Positions 23,257 to 33,190 of a stretch of DNA of 58,295 nucleotides are shown here, piece after piece (the stretch's first letter is position 1; every line of letters starts with the position of its first letter). The translations under genes were made by a program, and so were the position numbers. Source of the stretch: an uncultured Spirochaetales bacterium (lineage in GTDB: Bacteria > Spirochaetota > Spirochaetia > Sphaerochaetales > Sphaerochaetaceae); assembly GCA_949285145.1 (NCBI GenBank), contig CASDXQ010000039.1, positions 1-58,295 on the forward strand, in the 5' to 3' direction. Under the pieces are notes generated by a model. It was not told the DNA's origin. It worked only from the letters and a program-made list of their open reading frames with translations, and ran no database searches.

Positions 23257-25275
23257 CTCGACCACGGTAAGACAGTTCCTCACTTTCACTGTATAGCTGA
23301 CGTCATTCTGGAAAATATGGAAATCTTCCTTTCCTTTGCAGGATGAGCATGAAAGACCCATCGCATCATGACGGAAGCAGGTGCGGGAAATGAAAGAAGG
23401 AGCGATGTAGTCTGTCACTGTCGGTTCAACCGGCCATGGCGCATCATAGGAATCCCTTTCAAGCCAGAGATAGCCGCCGATGAATGAATCACCGAGTTCA
23501 TCCTGTATGAGTTTTGCTGCCCATTTGTTGGAAAGATAGAGATAGATATCGGCAAAATAGCGGGCATGAGTATATGCTTTGGCAAGACGGATGTGTGCAA
23601 TATTGTTGAGACCTACTATCACATCAGGATTTTCCTCAATTATTTTTCCAGCTTTTCTGAAAAGTTCCTCTTCATTGAATGTCACCGGCGGGAGGGTGAT
23701 GTACTTTCTCCCGTCAATTTCCTTTATATCAAGAGACCATGGAAGATCATCTGAAAGGCGCTTCCTGTCAGGAAGGATGAAATGCTTTGTGCATTCCATG
23801 TTGATGGAAATATCCGCAACCGGACGCTCTGCGGCATCCAGTGCCAGATAGAATTCACGCCTCAGTGTTTTGAGTGCGGAAAGCGGCAGGAATGGGCAGG
23901 ACAGTCCTGAACTGTTGTCAATGTGAAGCTCTTTCAATGTGTAAAGAGAGGTATCTGACTGACTGAAGACTGATGAAACCTGAGCACTGATGTCATAAAC
24001 TTTCTTTGCCTCGCTGAGCGTTACGGCAAGACTTCTGCTCACGCCAAGGGCTTCTGCAGTTATTTTGTCCTGTCCGATTGTGAACTTTATATCCACCGGT
24101 TTCCTGAACAGAGGAAGATTGAGATTGGGTTTCTTCTCATGCTGTACGGATGATGTGATCTTGTAGATCTTTTTCCCTCTGACATCATCTTTTTCCTCAT
24201 GAGACAGCGTGATATAGCCACTCTGCTTTCCTGTGATGCGGCAGGCGAATTTCACGGGCTCGTCAAGGCCTCTGGCATTTGTCCTGAAATACTGAAGCCC
24301 GTCCCTGTTGTGCAACGCCCTGTCTGTTTTCACCGTTATTGTGTTTCCTCTCTGGCCTGTTATGATTCCGCATTCAAGCCCAAGGTGGGAAGGGTAGCCT
24401 GAAAGGAGGCTCTCCCTTTCTTTTTTGTAATAAAAGTATCCCTGTCCCGACTTTCGCGAGAAGGTCGTCTTTGCAAGATCCTCAAGTCCGCCTGCATCTT
24501 CACCCCTCAGTATTGCTTTGTAGTACCTTGTAAGGGCACAGACGTATTCATTGCCTTTCAGGCGGCCTTCAATCTTGGCGCTGTCGATTCCCATCTCATT
24601 CAGAAGCACGAGAGTCCTGCCTGCATTCAGATCCTCAAGAGAGAAGAAGCAGCCGTTCCTGCGGCTTTTCTCCTCTGTGAACCATGTGCGGCATATCTGG
24701 GCACATTCACCTCTGTTGGCACTGCGTCCGGTAAGATTGCAGCTTGCCATGCACAGACCGGAAAACCCATAGCAGAGAGCGCCGTGTATGAATACTTTCA
24801 GTTCTATGTCCGGGCATTTTTTCCTTATGTCCTCAATTTCCTTCAGCGTGAGCTCCCTTGAGAGAACCACACGCTCAAAGCCCAGATCCTGCATCTGCCT
24901 GACACCTTCCACAGTATGCACTGCCAGCTGCGTCGAACCGTGAAGGGGAAGATGCGGGTAATGTTCTCTTATGATCTGGACAAATCCCAGATCCTGAATG
25001 ATGACCCCGTCAGGTTCATAGAAATCAAGAGCGGAGAGGATTCTGTTTGCAGCCGCACTCTCGCTGTCATCCACGAGAGTGTTAACCGTGACATATATCT
25101 TCTTTGAGTGTTCTGCGGCATATCGCTTTATTTTCGACAGATCCCCAATGCTGAAATTGGCAGCGCCTTTGCGCGCCGAGAATTCCTTCATTCCGAAATA
25201 TACGGCATCCGCATCCGCATTGAAAGCTGAGATGGCAGTTTCAAGACTGCCTGCAGGAAGGGCAAGTTCAATCAT
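23239..25275 (-). CDS. U32 family peptidase-like protein (RlhA-type)
   Basis: A 678-aa protein with the U32 TIM-barrel: ELALPAGSLETA at the start, DAVYFGMKEFSARKGAANFS, and the Cys-rich signature from HGALCYGFSGLC through NRGECAQICR (Cys 168, 175, 179, 191 and 195), which is expected to hold an iron-sulfur cluster. A long C-terminal part matches the layout of RlhA, which hydroxylates 23S rRNA. A tRNA- or rRNA-modifying role is therefore more likely than proteolysis. ATG 25275 fits the family start; ATG 25293 adds six residues. Neither has a clear ribosome site. Confidence 0.85.
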   Translation of the reverse strand: MIELALPAGSLETAISAFNADADAVYFGMKEFSARKGAANFSIGDLSKIKRYAAEHSKKIYVTVNTLVDDSESAAANRILSALDFYEPDGVIIQDLGFVQIIREHYPHLPLHGSTQLAVHTVEGVRQMQDLGFERVVLSRELTLKEIEDIRKKCPDIELKVFIHGALCYGFSGLCMASCNLTGRSANRGECAQICRTWFTEEKSRRNGCFFSLEDLNAGRTLVLLNEMGIDSAKIEGRLKGNEYVCALTRYYKAILRGEDAGGLEDLAKTTFSRKSGQGYFYYKKERESLLSGYPSHLGLECGIITGQRGNTITVKTDRALHNRDGLQYFRTNARGLDEPVKFACRITGKQSGYITLSHEEKDDVRGKKIYKITSSVQHEKKPNLNLPLFRKPVDIKFTIGQDKITAEALGVSRSLAVTLSEAKKVYDISAQVSSVFSQSDTSLYTLKELHIDNSSGLSCPFLPLSALKTLRREFYLALDAAERPVADISINMECTKHFILPDRKRLSDDLPWSLDIKEIDGRKYITLPPVTFNEEELFRKAGKIIEENPDVIVGLNNIAHIRLAKAYTHARYFADIYLYLSNKWAAKLIQDELGDSFIGGYLWLERDSYDAPWPVEPTVTDYIAPSFISRTCFRHDAMGLSCSSCKGKEDFHIFQNDVSYTVKVRNCLTVVEKNNGG

Positions 25276-25297
25276 GACTGCATTGTAGCGCATCAGG

Positions 25298-25340
25298 TTG
25301 TAGTCAAGGAAGATAGGCCTTATACTTATTATAAAGGAGG
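25298..25340 (+). promoter_or_regulatory. promoter and ribosome site of the cNMP-binding protein
   Basis: TTGTAG (25298-25303), 17 bp and TATACT (25321-25326) form a promoter, and AAGGAGG (25334-25340) lies 6 nt before ATG 25347. The leader is very short. Confidence 0.6.
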
Positions 25341-25346
25341 ATATGA

Positions 25347-25880
25347 ATGGACACAGCCAAAGTCATCCATCTTGCAAAGGGGCATGTGCTTTATCATAAG
25401 GGAGAGGAATGCGACACCATGTTCGTTCTCAGAAGCGGAAAGGTCACCCTTTATCTGAATTACGGCAAGGAAAACCAGTTCGCGCTGGTGAGCGTGAGTG
25501 AACCGGGATCCTCGCTGGGTGAGATGGGGCTTCTTGAGGGCGAGACCCGCAACGGAACCGCAGTCGCCGATGAGGACTCGGTGCTCATTGAGATCAGCCG
25601 TGAGAATTTCGCACAGTTCCTTTCCCGCTATCCGGATGAAGGGGTGAAAATCGTAAGTGATCTTGCACACCGGTTCAAGACGGTTACTGAAGAGCTTAAG
25701 AATACCCAGACACTAGTCGCCGAGATAATCAGGGATGTCCAGACGAGTCAGGAAAGCGTGAAGCCTTCATTGAAGGAAAGGCTTAAAAAGCTTGCCGATT
25801 TCTTCCTGGATATACCGGATGATGTGCCGCCGGATCTGTATGTGAACGTCTGGTCGCGAAACCACAGCCACATGCATTGA
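25347..25880 (+). CDS. stand-alone cyclic nucleotide-binding domain protein
   Basis: A 177-aa cytoplasmic protein that is one cNMP-binding fold: KGHVLYHKGEECDTMFVLRSGKVTLY at residues 11-36 and a phosphate-binding-cassette-like LGEMGLLEGETRNGTAVA at 57-74. There is no helix-turn-helix after it. Instead a helix and a tail with SLKERLKKLADFFLDI follow. The cassette has Glu but TRNGTA instead of RxAS/T, so nucleotide binding is uncertain. It probably works through a partner. It lies between the divergent U32 gene and pckG, 75 bp before the latter. Confidence 0.8.
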   Translation: MDTAKVIHLAKGHVLYHKGEECDTMFVLRSGKVTLYLNYGKENQFALVSVSEPGSSLGEMGLLEGETRNGTAVADEDSVLIEISRENFAQFLSRYPDEGVKIVSDLAHRFKTVTEELKNTQTLVAEIIRDVQTSQESVKPSLKERLKKLADFFLDIPDDVPPDLYVNVWSRNHSHMH

Positions 25881-25885
25881 TTCTG

Positions 25886-25929
25886 CTTGCAAAAGCCATG
25901 GCAAAAAGAAATTTTATCTTGCAAAAGAT
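25886..25929 (+). promoter_or_regulatory. repeats upstream of pckG
   Basis: CTTGCAAAAG is present at 25886-25895 and again at 25918-25927. The second copy lies in a short palindrome ATCTTGCAAAAGAT (25916-25929). Repeats 32 bp apart before a strongly expressed gluconeogenic gene suggest regulator sites. A convincing -35/-10 pair was not found. Confidence 0.4.
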
Positions 25930-25954
25930 TTAATTATTGATAAGGAGAATAGCA

Positions 25955-27775
25955 ATGACTATCAACGACATTAAACATGCTAAACTCACTAAGTGGGTTA
26001 ATGAGATTGCTGCTCTTACAACACCTGATGCAGTTGTGCTTGCTGACGGTTCATCAGAGCAGTATGACAAGCTTGTTCAGGAATGTGTGGACAACGGGCT
26101 CTGTGTCCGCCTGAACGAAGAAAAGAAGCCTCACAGCGTACTTTTCAATTCTGACCCATCAGACGTTGCACGTGTTGAGAAGAGAACTTTCATTTCTTCT
26201 GTGAAGGAAGAGGATGCAGGTCCTACAAACAACTGGGTTGATCCTGTTGAACTCAAGAAGACACTCACAGAGCTTTACACAGGCTGTATGAAGGGTCGTA
26301 CAATGTACGTCATTCCTTTCTCAATGGGGCCTCTCGGTTCTCCGATTTCAAAGATCGGTGTTGAAATCACGGATTCTCCGTATGTTGTGATCAACATGAT
26401 GATCATGACACGTGTCGGTGTGAAAGTTCTCGACCTCCTTGGAGAAGACGGTTACTTCGTACCTTGTTTGCATTCAGTAGGCAAGCCTCTTGCTGAAGGC
26501 GAGAGCGACGGTGGAAAGTGGCCATGCGCACCGATGGAGCACAAGTATATCGCACAGTTCCCCGAGACAAGGGAAATCTGGTCATACGGTTCCGGTTACG
26601 GCGGAAACGCCCTTCTGGGAAAGAAGTGTCTCGCACTCCGCATCGCATCAGTTCTCGCACGCGACGAAGGCTGGCTTGCTGAGCACATGCTCATCCTCAA
26701 GATAACAAATCCTGAAGGAAAGAGCCGCTTCATCACAGCAGCATTCCCCTCAGCATGCGGAAAGACAAACCTCGCAATGCTCATTCCTACAATCCCGGGC
26801 TGGGAAGTCCACACAGTAGGTGACGATATCGCATGGATGAAGTACGGCAAGGACGGCAGACTGTATGCAATCAACCCTGAAGCAGGTTTCTTCGGTGTTG
26901 CACCAGGCACATCCGCAAAGTCCAACTACAATGCTCTTGTCGCGGCAAGCAAGAATACAATCTTCACAAATGTCGCACTTACAGAAGACAAGGACGTATG
27001 GTGGGAAGGCATCGGTTACGACGCACCGGGCAAGCTCATCGACTGGACCGGAAACGAATGGGAGCAGGGCAAGAGCGAAAAGCCGGCCGCACACCCGAAT
27101 TCACGTTTCACAGCTCCTGCTGCTCAGTGCCCGTGCATCGCTCCTGAATGGGAAGATCCCAACGGTGTTCCTGTATCGGCAATTCTCTTCGGCGGCAGAA
27201 GACCTTCAACAATTCCTCTTGTACACATGGCAAGAAACTGGAATCATGGTGTGTTCCTCGGCTCAATCGTAGGTTCTGAGGTCACAGCTGCAACTCTCGA
27301 CGTCAAGGCCGGCACAATCCGCCGCGACCCGTTCGCAATGCTTCCGTTCTGCGGTTACAACATGGGCGACTACTTCAAGCACTGGATTGAAGTCGGCGCT
27401 GCAGGGGACGCAGACAAGCTTCCAAAGATCTTCTATGTCAACTGGTTCAGAAAGACAGCTGACGGCAAGTGGCTCTGGCCGGGCTACGGCGACAACAGCC
27501 GTGTTCTCAAGTGGATCTTCGAGTGTTGCGAAGGAACTGCAAAGACAGTTGACACACCGATCGGTATCATGCCGACTGTTGATGCGATCGACCGCCCTGA
27601 AGGCGTAAGCGAAGCAGACATGAAGGAGCTTCTCACAGTTGATGTTGACGGATGGCTCAGAGAAGTCGAGGATATCAGGACAAATCACTATCCGAAGTTC
27701 GGCAAGCACCTCCCGAAGGAACTTGCAGATATGCTTGACACACTTGAGGCCAACCTCAAGGCTGCAAAGAACTGA
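25955..27775 (+). CDS. pckG: phosphoenolpyruvate carboxykinase (GTP)
   Basis: The enzyme interconverts oxaloacetate and PEP with GTP/GDP. The GTP-type motifs are [20 protein letters not shown], the P-loop [12 protein letters not shown] near residues 264-275, and [20 protein letters not shown] with the metal Asp residues. The length is 606 aa, typical. ATG 25955 follows TAAGGAG; upstream in-frame codons are not family sequence. Codon use is strongly biased, as in highly expressed genes. Together with the Na+ oxaloacetate decarboxylase genes at 43832-47531 it links C4 acids to PEP and pyruvate. Confidence 0.95.
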   Translation: MTINDIKHAKLTKWVNEIAALTTPDAVVLADGSSEQYDKLVQECVDNGLCVRLNEEKKPHSVLFNSDPSDVARVEKRTFISSVKEEDAGPTNNWVDPVELKKTLTELYTGCMKGRTMYVIPFSMGPLGSPISKIGVEITDSPYVVINMMIMTRVGVKVLDLLGEDGYFVPCLHSVGKPLAEGESDGGKWPCAPMEHKYIAQFPETREIWSYGSGYGGNALLGKKCLALRIASVLARDEGWLAEHMLILKITNPEGKSRFITAAFPSACGKTNLAMLIPTIPGWEVHTVGDDIAWMKYGKDGRLYAINPEAGFFGVAPGTSAKSNYNALVAASKNTIFTNVALTEDKDVWWEGIGYDAPGKLIDWTGNEWEQGKSEKPAAHPNSRFTAPAAQCPCIAPEWEDPNGVPVSAILFGGRRPSTIPLVHMARNWNHGVFLGSIVGSEVTAATLDVKAGTIRRDPFAMLPFCGYNMGDYFKHWIEVGAAGDADKLPKIFYVNWFRKTADGKWLWPGYGDNSRVLKWIFECCEGTAKTVDTPIGIMPTVDAIDRPEGVSEADMKELLTVDVDGWLREVEDIRTNHYPKFGKHLPKELADMLDTLEANLKAAKN

Positions 27776-27798
27776 TAGTCCGCACAGTATTTCATATG

Positions 27799-27838
27799 AA
27801 GAACGGCAAGGCTTTCCGGCTGAGCCGTTCTTTTTTTT
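27799..27838 (+). terminator. terminator of pckG
   Basis: AAGAACGGC (27799-27807) pairs perfectly with GCCGTTCTT (27824-27832) and lies on a run of eight T. Confidence 0.9.
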
Positions 27839-27942
27839 GTTTTTCTGTAAATTGACACGGGGCCGGATTGCGGTTTTCAGAAGAAAACGGGATGGAAGGC
27901 GTCTGCTTACAGCAGAAAATGCATCTGATAATTCATTCAGAG

Positions 27943-28011
27943 TGCATAAATTTCAGTTTTTTTGCATAAATGGTAGTAGAATTTTTTTTCCAATAAGTAT
28001 AATGTACCATT
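27943..28011 (+). promoter_or_regulatory. promoter region of the DUF3798 transporter operon
   Basis: A perfect TATAAT -10 lies at 27998-28003. No good -35 is present. TGCATAAAT occurs at 27943-27951 and 27963-27971, 20 bp (two helical turns) apart, just upstream. AATGGTA (27969-27975) and TACCATT (28005-28011) flank the -10. A regulator-dependent promoter is likely. The rest of the 263-bp gap holds only the pckG terminator. Confidence 0.5.
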
Positions 28012-28038
28012 CATAAAACACCAAACGGAGGTTAATGA

Positions 28039-29319
28039 ATGAAAAAACTTGGTTTGATTCTTCTTTCACTTCTCGTCGCATGTTCATTTGTATATGCAGG
28101 CGGTTCCAGCGAATCAACAGCAGTTACAGTTCAGGCAGCCGCTCCGGTTGCTGCAGCTGAAGAGACAACAACTGCTGCTCCTGCTGTAGAAGTTCCTGAA
28201 GAATTCCACATCGGTATCGTAACAGGTACTGTTTCCCAGTCTGAGGATGACCTCAGAGGTGCCGAAGCTCTTATCGCAGAGTACGGTTCTGTCGACGAAG
28301 GCGGCATGATCCAGCACCTTACATATCCTGACAACTTCATGGAAGAGCAGGAGACAACAATCAGTGTCATCGCAGGTCTTGCAGACGATCCTCTCATGAA
28401 GGCTGTCATTGTCAACCAGGCAGTTCCCGGCACAACAGAAGCTTTCAGAAGAATCAAGGAGAGAAGACCTGACATCATCTGTATCGCAGGTGAGGCTCAT
28501 GAGGATCCGGGCGTAATCGCATCTGCTGCCGATCTCGTATGTAACAACGACTTCGTATCACGCGGTTACCTTATGGTTCACACAGCTCACGAACTCGGAT
28601 GCGACACATTTGTCCATATCTCATTCCCGCGCCACCTCGCAATGGAGACAATGGCCCGCAGAAGAGCAATCATGATTGAGACTTGTAATCAGCTCGGCAT
28701 GACTTTTGTCGACATCTCAGCTCCTGATCCGACAAGCGACGTAGGTATCGCAGGTGCTCAGCAGTACATCCTCGAGAACACAAAGAACTGGATCGAGCAG
28801 TATGGTGAGAACACAGCATTCTTCTGTACAAACGATGCTCATACAGAGCCTCTTCTCAGCCAGCTTCTTGAGTACGGCGGCTACTTCATCGAAGCAGACC
28901 TTCCTTCACCTCTCATGGGCTATCCTGGTGCTCTCGGCGTTGAGCTCGGCGACGTTTCCGGCGACTTCCCTGCAATCCTCGCACGTGTTGAGCAGGCAGT
29001 TGTTGACCGCGGCGGTGCCGGCAGATTCGGCACATGGGCATACAGCTACGGCTACACAGTATCCGCAGGTCTCGGAACTCATGCTATCAACGTAATCCGC
29101 GGCGAAAGCGAACTCCTTGACAGAGACGACATCATGGCTGCATACGGCAAGTATTCACCGGGTGCAGAATGGGGCGGTGCAAACTACGTTAACGTCAACA
29201 CAGGTACAGGTCTGAGAAACTTCTTCCTTACATACCAGGATACATATGTCATGGGTAAGGGCTACATGCACGTCACAGACGTTGAAGTTCCTGACTGGTG
29301 CTACACAATCAGCGGCTAA
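28039..29319 (+). CDS. DUF3798 substrate-binding lipoprotein
   Basis: A 426-aa exported protein. The N-terminus is MKKLGLILLSLLVACSFVYAGG with a lipobox Leu-Val-Ala-Cys, followed by a Ser/Thr/Ala-rich tether to about residue 50. The remaining part is a periplasmic-binding fold with FHIGIVTGTVSQSEDDLRG and motifs typical of DUF3798, a family related to Bmp/Med nucleoside-binding proteins. It heads an operon with one two-domain ATPase and two permeases, so it is the receptor of that ABC importer. The ligand is unknown. Strong codon bias and CGGAGG before ATG 28039 suggest high expression. Confidence 0.8.
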   Translation: MKKLGLILLSLLVACSFVYAGGSSESTAVTVQAAAPVAAAEETTTAAPAVEVPEEFHIGIVTGTVSQSEDDLRGAEALIAEYGSVDEGGMIQHLTYPDNFMEEQETTISVIAGLADDPLMKAVIVNQAVPGTTEAFRRIKERRPDIICIAGEAHEDPGVIASAADLVCNNDFVSRGYLMVHTAHELGCDTFVHISFPRHLAMETMARRRAIMIETCNQLGMTFVDISAPDPTSDVGIAGAQQYILENTKNWIEQYGENTAFFCTNDAHTEPLLSQLLEYGGYFIEADLPSPLMGYPGALGVELGDVSGDFPAILARVEQAVVDRGGAGRFGTWAYSYGYTVSAGLGTHAINVIRGESELLDRDDIMAAYGKYSPGAEWGGANYVNVNTGTGLRNFFLTYQDTYVMGKGYMHVTDVEVPDWCYTISG

Positions 29320-29394
29320 TTCTGTAATACGCTGTTCTTTACAAGGGGAGGCACATTCCTCCCCTTGAACTTTGTTTGAAATAAGGTATTTATA

Positions 29395-31011
29395 ATGGAT
29401 TATTCTTCTACTCCCCTTCTTGAGATGAAGGGAATCAGCAAGGAATTTTCAGGAAACAAAGTTCTCAACGACATCAATTTCAAGCTTTATCCGGGCGAGA
29501 TCCTGGGCCTTGTCGGTGAGAACGGTGCAGGGAAGAGCACTCTCATGAAAATTCTTTTCGGAATGGATGAAATAAGGGAAACAGGCGGTTACGGCGGTGA
29601 TGTTCTCATCGACGGAAAGAAGGTCAGCTTCAATTCATCCGAGGATGCAATCAAGGCTGGCATCGGCATGGTTCATCAGGAATTCTCCCTCATTCCGGAT
29701 TTCACAGTCGGCGAGAATATCGTTCTGAACAGAGAACCTGAGAAATACAGTGTGATGAGCGAACTGTTCGGAAAAAGACTGAATACATTAGACAGAAAAG
29801 AAATGCAGAGAAGAGCTCTCAAGGCCATAGAGCGCCTTGGAGTTGAACTCGAAGCAGATAAAAAGATTTCAACACTTCCTGTCGGTTACAAGCAGTTCAC
29901 GGAAATTGCCCGCGAGCTCAGCAAGGAAGATGACAAGAGAGATGACGGTGCCAACGGCATCAGGCTGCTGGTTCTCGATGAACCTACCGCAGTTCTCTCC
30001 GAGCATGAGGCAATTGCGCTTCTGAAGGCAATGAATAACCTTTCACAGGCAGGCATTGCCATCATCTTCATTTCACACCGTCTGCAGGAAATCATCGATG
30101 TCTGTGATTCAATCATGGTCATGAGAGACGGTCTGATCATTAAGCATGTTGACAAGAGCGAGGCAGATACACAGAAAATCGCATCATGGATGGTCGGCCG
30201 TACCGTCAAGCAGGAGAGAATCGAAAGATCAACCTCTCATGTAAGTGATGAGATAATATTCAGCGTCTCGGATCTCCGTGTCGAAATGCCGGGTGAAATG
30301 GTCAAGAATGTCTCCTTCTCTGTAAAGAAAGGAGAGATCTTCGGCCTCGGCGGTCTTGCGGGACAGGGAAAGATCGGCATCCCCAACGGAATCATGGGAC
30401 TCTATCTTGCAAGCGGAAAAGTTGAGTTTGAAGGCAAGGAAATCCCGCTCAATTCTCCTTCTCAGGCGCTTAAGGCCGGCTGCGCTTTCGTTTCTGAGGA
30501 CAGAAGAGGTGTCGGGCTTCTTCTTGACGAGTCTCTTGAATGGAATGTCGCTTTCGGTGCGATGCAGGTGAAGGACAAGTTCCTCAAAAAGATCGGCCCG
30601 GTGCAGTTCCGCGACAACGAGGCAATAAGGAAAGTTACGGAGGAGTATGTGGATCTTCTCAAGATCAAATGCACTTCCACAAAGCAGAGGGCGCGTCAGC
30701 TTTCAGGCGGCAATCAGCAGAAGATCTGTCTTGCAAAGGCATTCGCGCTTGAACCCAAACTTCTTTTCGTATCCGAACCGACAAGAGGTATCGATGTCGG
30801 TGCAAAGGCTCTCGTTCTCGAGGCGCTTAGAAAGTACAACGAAGAGAACGGAACAACAATCATAATGATCTCAAGTGAGCTTGAAGAGCTCAGAAGCATC
30901 TGCGACCGCATCGCAATCGTTCATGACGGTGCAATTGCAGGAACACTTGATGCGACAGCTTCAAGTGAGGAATTCGGTATCTTCATGCTCGGCGAGATGA
31001 AGGAGGCTTGA
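29395..31011 (+). CDS. ABC transporter ATPase, two-domain (MglA/Bmp type)
   Basis: A 538-aa protein with two nucleotide-binding domains. Domain 1 has Walker A GENGAGKST (about 42-50) and Walker B LLVLDEPTAVL but a degenerate signature (LPVGYKQFTEIAREL). Domain 2 has a degenerate Walker A (GLAGQGKIGIPNG) but a canonical signature LSGGNQQKICLAKAF and LLFVSEPTRGID. This complementary pattern is normal for sugar and nucleoside importers of the CUT2/Bmp class. An acidic insert (KEDDKRDDGANG) precedes the first Walker B. It energises the permeases at 31014 and 32069. Confidence 0.9.
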   Translation: MDYSSTPLLEMKGISKEFSGNKVLNDINFKLYPGEILGLVGENGAGKSTLMKILFGMDEIRETGGYGGDVLIDGKKVSFNSSEDAIKAGIGMVHQEFSLIPDFTVGENIVLNREPEKYSVMSELFGKRLNTLDRKEMQRRALKAIERLGVELEADKKISTLPVGYKQFTEIARELSKEDDKRDDGANGIRLLVLDEPTAVLSEHEAIALLKAMNNLSQAGIAIIFISHRLQEIIDVCDSIMVMRDGLIIKHVDKSEADTQKIASWMVGRTVKQERIERSTSHVSDEIIFSVSDLRVEMPGEMVKNVSFSVKKGEIFGLGGLAGQGKIGIPNGIMGLYLASGKVEFEGKEIPLNSPSQALKAGCAFVSEDRRGVGLLLDESLEWNVAFGAMQVKDKFLKKIGPVQFRDNEAIRKVTEEYVDLLKIKCTSTKQRARQLSGGNQQKICLAKAFALEPKLLFVSEPTRGIDVGAKALVLEALRKYNEENGTTIIMISSELEELRSICDRIAIVHDGAIAGTLDATASSEEFGIFMLGEMKEA

Positions 31012-31013
31012 CA

Positions 31014-32072
31014 ATGGATGCTGTGGCAATAAAAGAAAAAGCACTTTCTGCAATCAAGTCTTTCGGACTTCCCAGACTTATAATAACAGGCTTCCTGCTG
31101 CTCATGTTCGTCATCGCTCCATTTGCGGATGTGAACATAGCTGCAGGCCTGACAAATGTATTCACACGTTTCGGCATGAATGCCGTGCTCGTACTTGCAA
31201 TGGTTCCTATGGTTCACTCCGGATGCGGTCTCAACTTCGGTCTTCCCCTCGGAATCATCTCCGGTCTTCTGGGTGCGACAATGTCTGTTGAGTTCGCATT
31301 CACAGGCTTTGCAGGTTTCCTCATGGCAATCGTGCTTGCAAGCCCGTTCGCTATCATCCTGGGAGCAGGATACGGCGTCCTTCTCAACAGGGTTAAGGGC
31401 GGTGAGATGATGATTGCGACATACGTCGGTTTCTCATCCGTTGCGTTCATGTGCATCATGTGGCTGCTTCTGCCTTATGATTCCCCGGCCATGGTATGGG
31501 GCTATGCGGGAACAGGTCTGAGGACGACGATTTCCGTTGCAGATTATTACGGCGGTGTGCTGGACAATTTCCTGCGCATTCAGATAGGACACTTCGCGAT
31601 TCCGACAGGAGCGATTCTCTTCTTCGCTTTCCTTGCACTGCTCATATGGCTCTTCCTGAGGACCAAGACTGGAACAGCAATGACTGCTGTCGGTTCAAAC
31701 CCGGTTTTCGCAAGGGCAAGCGGGGTCAATGTTGACAGGATGAGAATGCTTTCGGTTATTCTCTCAACCTGGCTCGGTGCGGTCGGTATCATCGTGTATG
31801 AGCAGTCCTTCGGCTTCATTCAGCTTTATATGGGGCCGTTCAATATGGCAATGCCTGCCGTGAGTGCCGTTCTTCTGGGCGGTGCGAGCGTCAACAAGGC
31901 TTCCATCGCAAACGTAGTCATCGGAACTCTTCTTTTCCAGGGTATTCTGACAATGACGCCGAGCGTCATGAACGGACTTATCCAGACTGATGTTTCAGAA
32001 GTCATCAGAATCATCGTTTCCAACGGTATGATTCTCTATGCTCTGACCAGAAAGCAGGAGGTGACAAGATGA
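31014..32072 (+). CDS. ABC transporter permease (BPD_transp_2 family), subunit 1
   Basis: A 352-aa membrane protein with eight to ten helices of the branched-chain amino acid/ribose/nucleoside permease family. GCGLNFGLPLGIISGLLGA near residues 70-88 and FLRTKTGTAMTAVGSNPVFARASGVNVDRMR near 214-244 (the ATPase-coupling loop) are characteristic. ATG 31014 follows AAGGAGG; the preceding gene ends 3 bp before it. It pairs with the next gene product. Confidence 0.88.
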   Translation: MDAVAIKEKALSAIKSFGLPRLIITGFLLLMFVIAPFADVNIAAGLTNVFTRFGMNAVLVLAMVPMVHSGCGLNFGLPLGIISGLLGATMSVEFAFTGFAGFLMAIVLASPFAIILGAGYGVLLNRVKGGEMMIATYVGFSSVAFMCIMWLLLPYDSPAMVWGYAGTGLRTTISVADYYGGVLDNFLRIQIGHFAIPTGAILFFAFLALLIWLFLRTKTGTAMTAVGSNPVFARASGVNVDRMRMLSVILSTWLGAVGIIVYEQSFGFIQLYMGPFNMAMPAVSAVLLGGASVNKASIANVVIGTLLFQGILTMTPSVMNGLIQTDVSEVIRIIVSNGMILYALTRKQEVTR

Positions 32073-33190
32073 CAAACAAGTTCAAGCTGGACATTAAAAA
32101 CATGAAAGTCTCACCCAAGGAACTTCTGATAAACAATCTTGTTCCTATTCTTTTCATCATAATCTGCTGCGTGGGTATCCCTCTGTCAGGCTACTCCGGT
32201 TCATATCTTCTCAACGAGATTCTTTCAAGACTTGGAAGAAATGCATTCCTCGTTCTTTCCCTGCTCATTCCTGTCATGGCCGGCATGGGACTCAACTTCG
32301 GTATGACACTCGGTGCCATGGCAGGTCAGATCGGTCTTATCTTCGTATCTGACTGGTCGGTTGTCGGTATCCCCGGCATGGTGCTTGCAGCAATCATTTC
32401 GACTCCGATTTCGGTTCTTCTCGGCTATCTGTGCGGATCAATCCTCAACAGGGCAAAGGGACGTGAGATGGTTACAAGCTACATAATCGGCTTCTTCATG
32501 AACGGTGTGTATCAGCTCTTTGTCCTTTATCTCATGGGCCTTGTGATTCCAATCTCATCGCCTGAGCTCATTCTTCCAAGAGGGTATGGCATCAGAAACA
32601 CTGTCAATCTTGAGAGTATGAGAAAGAGCCTTGACAACCTCATCCCGTTCAATATTTTCGGCGCAAGTGTTCCTGTTGCCACATTCATTCTCGTTGTTCT
32701 TTTCTGTCTCTTCATAATCTGGTTCAGAAGAACAAAGCTCGGTCAGGACATGAGAGCTGTAGGACAGGATATGGAAGTCGCGCGTCAGGCCGGTATCAAG
32801 GTTGAGAGAACACGTGTCCTTTCAATCATCCTCTCAACTGTATTCGCAGGCTATGGCATGATCATATATCTGCAGAATATCGGTACGCTGAACACATACA
32901 ACAGCCACTCTCAGATCGGTATGTTCTCGATCGCAGCTCTTCTGGTCGGCGGCGCGAGTGTTGATAAGGCTAATATCAGGAACGTATTCATCGGTATCAT
33001 CCTGTTCCACCTTATGTTCACAATCGCTCCTACTGTCGGCAGAAACCTCATCGGCGAGGCTCAGCTCGGCGAGTACTTCCGCGTATTCGTCAGCTACGGC
33101 GTAATCACACTGGCTCTTGTTCTCTATGAGATGAGAAAGAGAAGAGCAGAGCGTATCGCACTTGAGAAAGGCGAGGAGGTGGTCGCATGA
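32069..33190 (+). CDS. ABC transporter permease (BPD_transp_2 family), subunit 2
   Basis: A 373-aa paralogue of subunit 1, with GMGLNFGMTLGAMAGQIGL near 72-90 and FRRTKLGQDMRAVGQDMEVARQAGIKVERTR near 218-248. Its start overlaps the previous stop by ATGA, and it overlaps the next gene by 4 bp. The two permeases form the heterodimeric channel for the DUF3798 system. Confidence 0.88.
   Translation: MTNKFKLDIKNMKVSPKELLINNLVPILFIIICCVGIPLSGYSGSYLLNEILSRLGRNAFLVLSLLIPVMAGMGLNFGMTLGAMAGQIGLIFVSDWSVVGIPGMVLAAIISTPISVLLGYLCGSILNRAKGREMVTSYIIGFFMNGVYQLFVLYLMGLVIPISSPELILPRGYGIRNTVNLESMRKSLDNLIPFNIFGASVPVATFILVVLFCLFIIWFRRTKLGQDMRAVGQDMEVARQAGIKVERTRVLSIILSTVFAGYGMIIYLQNIGTLNTYNSHSQIGMFSIAALLVGGASVDKANIRNVFIGIILFHLMFTIAPTVGRNLIGEAQLGEYFRVFVSYGVITLALVLYEMRKRRAERIALEKGEEVVA

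Noticed and set aside
27263-27709. A 148-codon frame antisense to pckG.
   Set aside because: It is a shadow frame; the plus-strand PEP carboxykinase is unambiguous.
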